The translations under genes and the position numbers were made by a program. 64,000 nucleotides of DNA, from contig JAEWGT010000005.1 in NCBI GenBank assembly GCA_023388175.1, forward strand, positions 314,656-378,655. The letters are read 5' to 3'. Under the pieces are notes generated by a model, which was given only the letters and a program-made list of their open reading frames with translations, was not told the DNA's origin and did no database searches. The DNA is from Pseudomonadota bacterium (GTDB lineage Bacteria; Pseudomonadota; Alphaproteobacteria; Rhizobiales; Devosiaceae). This document shows, one piece after another, positions 60,731 to 64,000 of the stretch (position 1 is its first letter; each line of letters opens with the position of its first letter).

Positions 60731-61420
60731 GTGACCACTTTTCTGACCTCGATCTTTCCGCTCCTGGCCTATCTCGCCTATAACATCGTCGTGCCGCAGG
60801 TGGAAAAGCGCCGTCCCTCACTTTCGGTGATCATGAACATGCAGCGCCGGCGCTGGGTAGCCAATGCCGCGCGCCGGGAAAGCCCGTTCGACGCGATCCT
60901 GTCGGGCAATATCATGGGCTCGGTCAGCTTTCTTGCCTCGACCTCGGTGCTGCTGGTTCTGGCGGTCTTTGCCGTCTATGGCCAATTGCCCACGCTGATG
61001 GACGCGCTGGATTCCCTGTCGATCGAACGCACCTATTCCGTGCTCGATGTGCAGATCCACCTGGCGATCCTGCTGACCATGTTCGTGCTGGCCTTTTTCG
61101 CCTTCACCCTGTCGCTGCGCCAGTTCAATCATTTCTGCATCATGCTCGGCGCACTCGACCATGACCGCATCACCACGGACGAGGAAATCGAAGCCATTGC
61201 CCGCATGAACGCGCTGGGCGCCAAGAATTTCAACAGCGGCATCCGCGCCTATTATTTTTCCATTCCCGCCGTTGTCTGGTTCATCTCAGAATGGCTCGGC
61301 GTGCTGGTTTGTCTGGGCACCATATTGGTGCTGGCGCACCGGGAATTCTTTTCCTCGGCGCATCGCACAGCCGCCTCCGCGGCCGTCATCGCCGCACGCC
61401 ATCGCCAGGCCAAGGGCTAG
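60731..61420 (+). CDS. DUF599 membrane protein
   Basis: A 229-residue inner-membrane protein with four hydrophobic segments. It fits the DUF599 family, with WVANAARRESPFDAILSGNIMGSVSFLASTSVL and FAFTLSLRQFNHFCIMLGA as conserved cores. Function unknown in the family. The start is a GTG preceded by GGGAG. Convergent with the esterase gene that follows. Confidence 0.87.
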   Translation: MTTFLTSIFPLLAYLAYNIVVPQVEKRRPSLSVIMNMQRRRWVANAARRESPFDAILSGNIMGSVSFLASTSVLLVLAVFAVYGQLPTLMDALDSLSIERTYSVLDVQIHLAILLTMFVLAFFAFTLSLRQFNHFCIMLGALDHDRITTDEEIEAIARMNALGAKNFNSGIRAYYFSIPAVVWFISEWLGVLVCLGTILVLAHREFFSSAHRTAASAAVIAARHRQAKG

Positions 61421-61426
61421 AGCGGC

Positions 61427-62245
61427 TCAGGCGGCAAATATCCGCCGCAGAAATTCACCCATATCGGCGAGAACCGGCGCCCTCAGACGCAGCGGCCAGC
61501 TGAGCGCCAGCAGCGTTCCGGCATGATCGAGGCCGTTATAATGCCGCGCCTCGGCATCGACACCGGAATTTCGCAGCGCCCCGGCCAGATTGTCGCTGTT
61601 GCGCGGCAGGACCAGACGATCCTTGTCGCCGGTACCGAGCCACATGGCCGGGCTTGCTGCATTGATGTGAGAGATCGGCTGGGTTGCCTGCGGCTCGGGC
61701 GCGTGCCCGAACACGCGCCGCGACACCTCCCCGTCGAAGGGATAGAAATCATATGGACCGGACAGACCCGCCACGCCCCTCAGCCCCGGCAAAAGGCCGC
61801 GCGCCGACAACAGGTTGGGCGCCAGCGCCAGCATCGCGGCATTGTAGGCCCCGGCGGAATGGCCAGCCAGCGCCATGCGCGTGAAGTCCCCGCCATGCCG
61901 GTTGATATTGTGGCTGACCCAGGACACGGCCTCGGCGCAATCATCGAGAAATGCCGGATATTCTATCTCCGGCAACAGGCGATAATCGGGGATGACCACG
62001 ATATAGCCGAGACTGGCCAAGGCCCGCCCGACAAAGGCATAGGACGCCCTGTCACCCGTCTCCCAGCTGCCGCCGTAGAAAAATACGACGACCGGCAGCG
62101 CCGCCGTCGCCGGGCGACGACGTGGTCCATAGATATCGAGTTTGTGCCTCTCATTGCGCCCATAGGCGATACCGCTCGCAAGACGACGCGAGCCGAAATC
62201 CTTGGGAACCAGCAGGTTGAAGACGTCGATGGGGGTGATGTTCAT
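61427..62245 (-). CDS. Alpha/beta hydrolase, esterase/lipase (BD-FAE type)
   Basis: A 272-residue esterase of the hormone-sensitive lipase/BD-FAE type. The oxyanion motif is VVVFFYGGSWETGDR, with YGGS in place of HGG, followed by VVIPDYRLLPE, nucleophile elbow GHSAGAY and a C-terminal GLDHAGTLL histidine. Cytoplasmic, substrate unknown. The ATG at 62245 follows a weak ACGGA. A longer frame upstream has no support. Confidence 0.88.
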   Translation of the reverse strand: MNITPIDVFNLLVPKDFGSRRLASGIAYGRNERHKLDIYGPRRRPATAALPVVVFFYGGSWETGDRASYAFVGRALASLGYIVVIPDYRLLPEIEYPAFLDDCAEAVSWVSHNINRHGGDFTRMALAGHSAGAYNAAMLALAPNLLSARGLLPGLRGVAGLSGPYDFYPFDGEVSRRVFGHAPEPQATQPISHINAASPAMWLGTGDKDRLVLPRNSDNLAGALRNSGVDAEARHYNGLDHAGTLLALSWPLRLRAPVLADMGEFLRRIFAA

Positions 62246-62420
62246 GTTTTCCGTGCCGGTAACCACATCACTACGATTGTGTCCGCCGAACGGTTCAGGC
62301 CGGGCTGCGACTTTTCCGCCCGATATCGGCGCCATTAGCCAAACAAGAATTTATGACGTTGACATTCAACAATGGCGGGCGTTTATTCCGCCGCGTTGAG
62401 ATCCATTTTCTGGCCCCCCT

Positions 62421-62732
62421 ATGCTTGTCTGCCAGTGCAATATGATCACCTCGAGCGAGATCGAGGATATCGTGCTCGATCTGCTCAAGGCCGATCCGTG
62501 GCAGCTTGTCGTTCCTGCCAAGGTCTATGCCGAGCTCAACCGGCGTGCGAAATGCTCTGGTTGTGTGCCGAATGTGGTGGACATTATCGTGCGGGTCACC
62601 GAAAACTACCATGCACAGCAAGCCCATGAGCCCGCTGAGCTGGTGAACATCCAGTCCGGGCTCGAAAAGCTCAAAAAGCAACGGATTGGAGTACGTCGTG
62701 AAAGGCGAACCACAGGTCATCGAGCGGCTTAA
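62421..62732 (+). CDS. bfd: Bacterioferritin-associated ferredoxin
   Basis: A 103-residue protein with a BFD-type 2Fe-2S domain: Cys4, Cys6, Cys45 and Cys48 (C-x-C ... C-x2-C). Bfd gives electrons to bacterioferritin so that stored ferric iron can be released. The first 62 residues match the usual short Bfd; the C-terminal tail of about 40 residues is rich in lysine and arginine and partly overlaps the next gene. Its last 35 bases overlap the bacterioferritin start, tying the two together. Confidence 0.92.
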   Translation: MLVCQCNMITSSEIEDIVLDLLKADPWQLVVPAKVYAELNRRAKCSGCVPNVVDIIVRVTENYHAQQAHEPAELVNIQSGLEKLKKQRIGVRRERRTTGHRAA

Positions 62733-63183
62733 CGAGGCCCTCTTTCTCGAACTTGGCGCGGTCAACCAGTATTGGGTGCATTTCCGGCTCCTGGATGACT
62801 GGGGCTATAAGCGCCTGGCCAGCAAGGAACGCGCGGAATCCATCGAAGAGATGCACCATGCCGACAAGCTGATCGAGCGCATCATCTTCCTTGAGGGCCA
62901 CCCCAACCTTCAGCGCGTCGCGCCCCTGCGCATCGGTCAGACCATCAAGGAAGTGCTCGAAGCCGACCTTGCCGGCGAATATGACGCCCGCGCTGCCTAC
63001 AAGGCCAGCCGCGAACTCTGCGAAGAACTGGGCGATTACGTCTCCAAGAACCTGTTCGAAGAACTGCTTGCGGACGAGGAAGGCCATATCGACTTCCTCG
63101 AAACCCAGCTCGAACTGCTCGAAAAGATCGGGCCCGAGAAATACGGGCAGCTCAATTCCGCCCCGGCCGACGAAGCCGAATAA
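62698..63183 (+). CDS. bfr: Bacterioferritin
   Basis: A 161-residue heme-containing 24-mer ferritin. The di-iron ferroxidase ligands match E. coli exactly: Glu18, Glu51, His54, Glu94, Glu127 and His130, and Met52 is the heme ligand shared across a dimer. The GTG at 62698 (GGAG upstream) gives the canonical MKGEPQVIERLNEALFLELGAVNQYW start. It overlaps bfd by 35 bases in another frame and is followed by a strong terminator, forming a bfd-bfr iron storage and release unit. Confidence 0.96.
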   Translation: MKGEPQVIERLNEALFLELGAVNQYWVHFRLLDDWGYKRLASKERAESIEEMHHADKLIERIIFLEGHPNLQRVAPLRIGQTIKEVLEADLAGEYDARAAYKASRELCEELGDYVSKNLFEELLADEEGHIDFLETQLELLEKIGPEKYGQLNSAPADEAE

Positions 63184-63190
63184 TCAGCAA

Positions 63191-63220
63191 GCGCCCGGAC
63201 CTCAAATCCGGGCGTTTTCT
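63191..63220 (+). terminator. Rho-independent terminator of bfd-bfr
   Basis: The CGCCCGGA / TCCGGGCG stem has a CCTCAAA loop, followed by TTTTCTTC, eight bases after the bfr stop codon. Confidence 0.92.
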
Positions 63221-63234
63221 TCTGGGTCTTGATC

Positions 63235-63645
63235 ATGCAATTTCATACCGGCCGACTGCTCGACCATGTGCATCTGCGCGCACGCAGCTTCGTCACCACG
63301 CGCTATTTCTACGAAGCCGTGCTCAAGGTTCTGGAGATTCCGGTCACCGCATCGGGACAAGGCTGGATGCAGGCCGATGAGCTTTTCATCGATGCTGCCG
63401 ATGCGCGCACCACCCCCACACATATCCATCTTGCTTTTCAGGCGCGCGACAGGGCCATGGTCGACGCCTTCTATCAGGCGGCGCTAAAGGCCGGCGGAAC
63501 CGGAAATGGCGCGCCGGGGGAGCGCGACTATCACCCCGGCTACTATGCCTGCTTCGTGCTCGATCCCGACGGCAACAATATCGAAGCCGTCTATCACGGC
63601 CCCAATACACGCTCCGCCCCTTCGGTCGAGATTACACCGGCCTGA
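63235..63645 (+). CDS. VOC-family (glyoxalase/dioxygenase-fold) protein
   Basis: A 136-residue two-module VOC protein. The first strand LLDHVHLRARSF supplies a histidine metal ligand, HIHLAFQARD a second, and DPDGNNIEAVYHG a glutamate, as in metal-binding VOC enzymes. The reaction is not known. The ATG at 63235 lies directly after the bfr terminator, with no good ribosome site, so the start is provisional. Confidence 0.88.
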   Translation: MQFHTGRLLDHVHLRARSFVTTRYFYEAVLKVLEIPVTASGQGWMQADELFIDAADARTTPTHIHLAFQARDRAMVDAFYQAALKAGGTGNGAPGERDYHPGYYACFVLDPDGNNIEAVYHGPNTRSAPSVEITPA

Positions 63646-64000
63646 CCGAGCCTGCTTCACCCGGCGCATGCCGCGTCGCATAGGCTGGGGTCATGCTCGA
63701 ATGGCAGGCGCAGCTTGGCCAGAAGGCCTGGTGAAACGGGGAGCGGCATGACGTCCGAGAGTGTCATCACCCAGATCTTTTGTCGTCCAAAGACAACGCT
63801 TTCTCCCCCGTCGTCACCACCGGGCTCGTCCCGGTGGTCCATGCCGCCAAAGACTGGATTGCCGGGACAAGCCCGGCAATGACGAAGGAGCGCGGTTCTG
63901 TTTCAGGATCGCGCTGAAGCCTAAAACTTATCCCCACCTCCCAATTCTTCATGCACACTCCGCTTACCCCTGCACAGGCTGCGCGGTCGCGACGAACAAT
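63646..64000. other. Gene-free end of the window
   Basis: No credible gene is visible from the VOC stop to the window edge. The stretch holds repeat copy E. A short minus-strand frame reading VIAGLVPAIQSL...TGTSPVVT is the usual false frame created by this repeat. Confidence 0.6.
63812..63885. repeat. Intergenic palindromic repeat, copy E (complete)
   Basis: The left half is CGTCACCACCGGGCTCG then TCCCGGTGGTCCATG. The right half is TGGATTGCCGGGACAAG then CCCGGCAATGACGA. It is the best-preserved copy with both palindromes and an 11-base centre. Confidence 0.87.

Noticed and set aside
63767..63958. A 63-codon minus-strand frame near the window end
   Set aside because: It is built from repeat copy E; similar false frames arise at other copies.

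Overview
The window reads as chromosomal DNA of a GC-rich alphaproteobacterium of the order Hyphomicrobiales, most likely Devosia or a close relative. This is inferred from a CpdR-type response regulator, TadE/TadG pilus genes, the HisN-type histidinol phosphatase, a near-consensus RpoH promoter, a perfect CtrA box and several families of short intergenic palindromic repeats typical of the order. There is no phage, insertion sequence, CRISPR array or rRNA. The gene density is that of an ordinary chromosome, with about 57 protein genes and 3 tRNAs.

Layout. 0-11.8 kb: housekeeping genes (end of an FtsX-like permease, HerA-like ATPase, aldose epimerase family protein, HrpB helicase, MsrB, a pyridoxamine-oxidase-like protein, a SLC13 anion transporter, two tRNA-Val genes, CpdR, N-formylglutamate amidohydrolase, HisN). 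11.8-17 kb: a TadG-TadE-TadE trio, an alpha/beta hydrolase, heat-induced Hsp20 and Dps. 17.4-25 kb: glutamate synthase gltB-gst-gltD and Hpt. 25-31.5 kb: a GntR-controlled sugar-acid locus resembling non-phosphorylative L-fucose degradation, then NadB and a degenerate HNH protein. 31.5-38.3 kb: a diheme cytochrome c with thiol-redox partners, a PfkB kinase, TRAP permeases, and an azoreductase with a MarR regulator. 38.3-48.4 kb: ABC-F ATPase, Na/Pi cotransporter, a diguanylate cyclase, a TRAP binding protein, an L-lactate dehydrogenase-like enzyme, and modE-modA-modB. 48.4-64 kb: Eda, NadA, RidA, an acetyltransferase, a putative lysozyme-binding protein, a second diguanylate cyclase, esterases, L-serine dehydratase, an LptE-like lipoprotein with LptD, initiator tRNA, an aldo/keto reductase, Bfd-bacterioferritin and a VOC protein.

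How parts work together. The most coherent new picture is a dispersed regulon. The palindrome CTAACATGTTAG occurs at the uxaA-family/gntR divergent promoter, before the fumarylacetoacetate-hydrolase-family gene, and 18 kb away before the L-lactate dehydrogenase-like gene that leads into a TRAP binding-protein gene. A fuconate-type dehydratase, FucU mutarotase and a diketo-acid hydrolase would convert a 6-deoxy sugar acid to pyruvate and L-lactate, and the remote enzyme would then oxidise the lactate. The TRAP binding protein at 43.8-44.9 kb lacks its membrane subunits, while a membrane pair of what looks like the same subfamily, lacking a binding protein, lies at 34.9-36.9 kb.

Other points of interest are a RpoH promoter plus ROSE-like RNA thermometer on hsp20, a leader peptide with an intrinsic hairpin before the hydrolase at 14.3-15.3 kb, an orphan minus-strand terminator implying an unannotated transcript near 10.7-10.9 kb, and modAB without modC.
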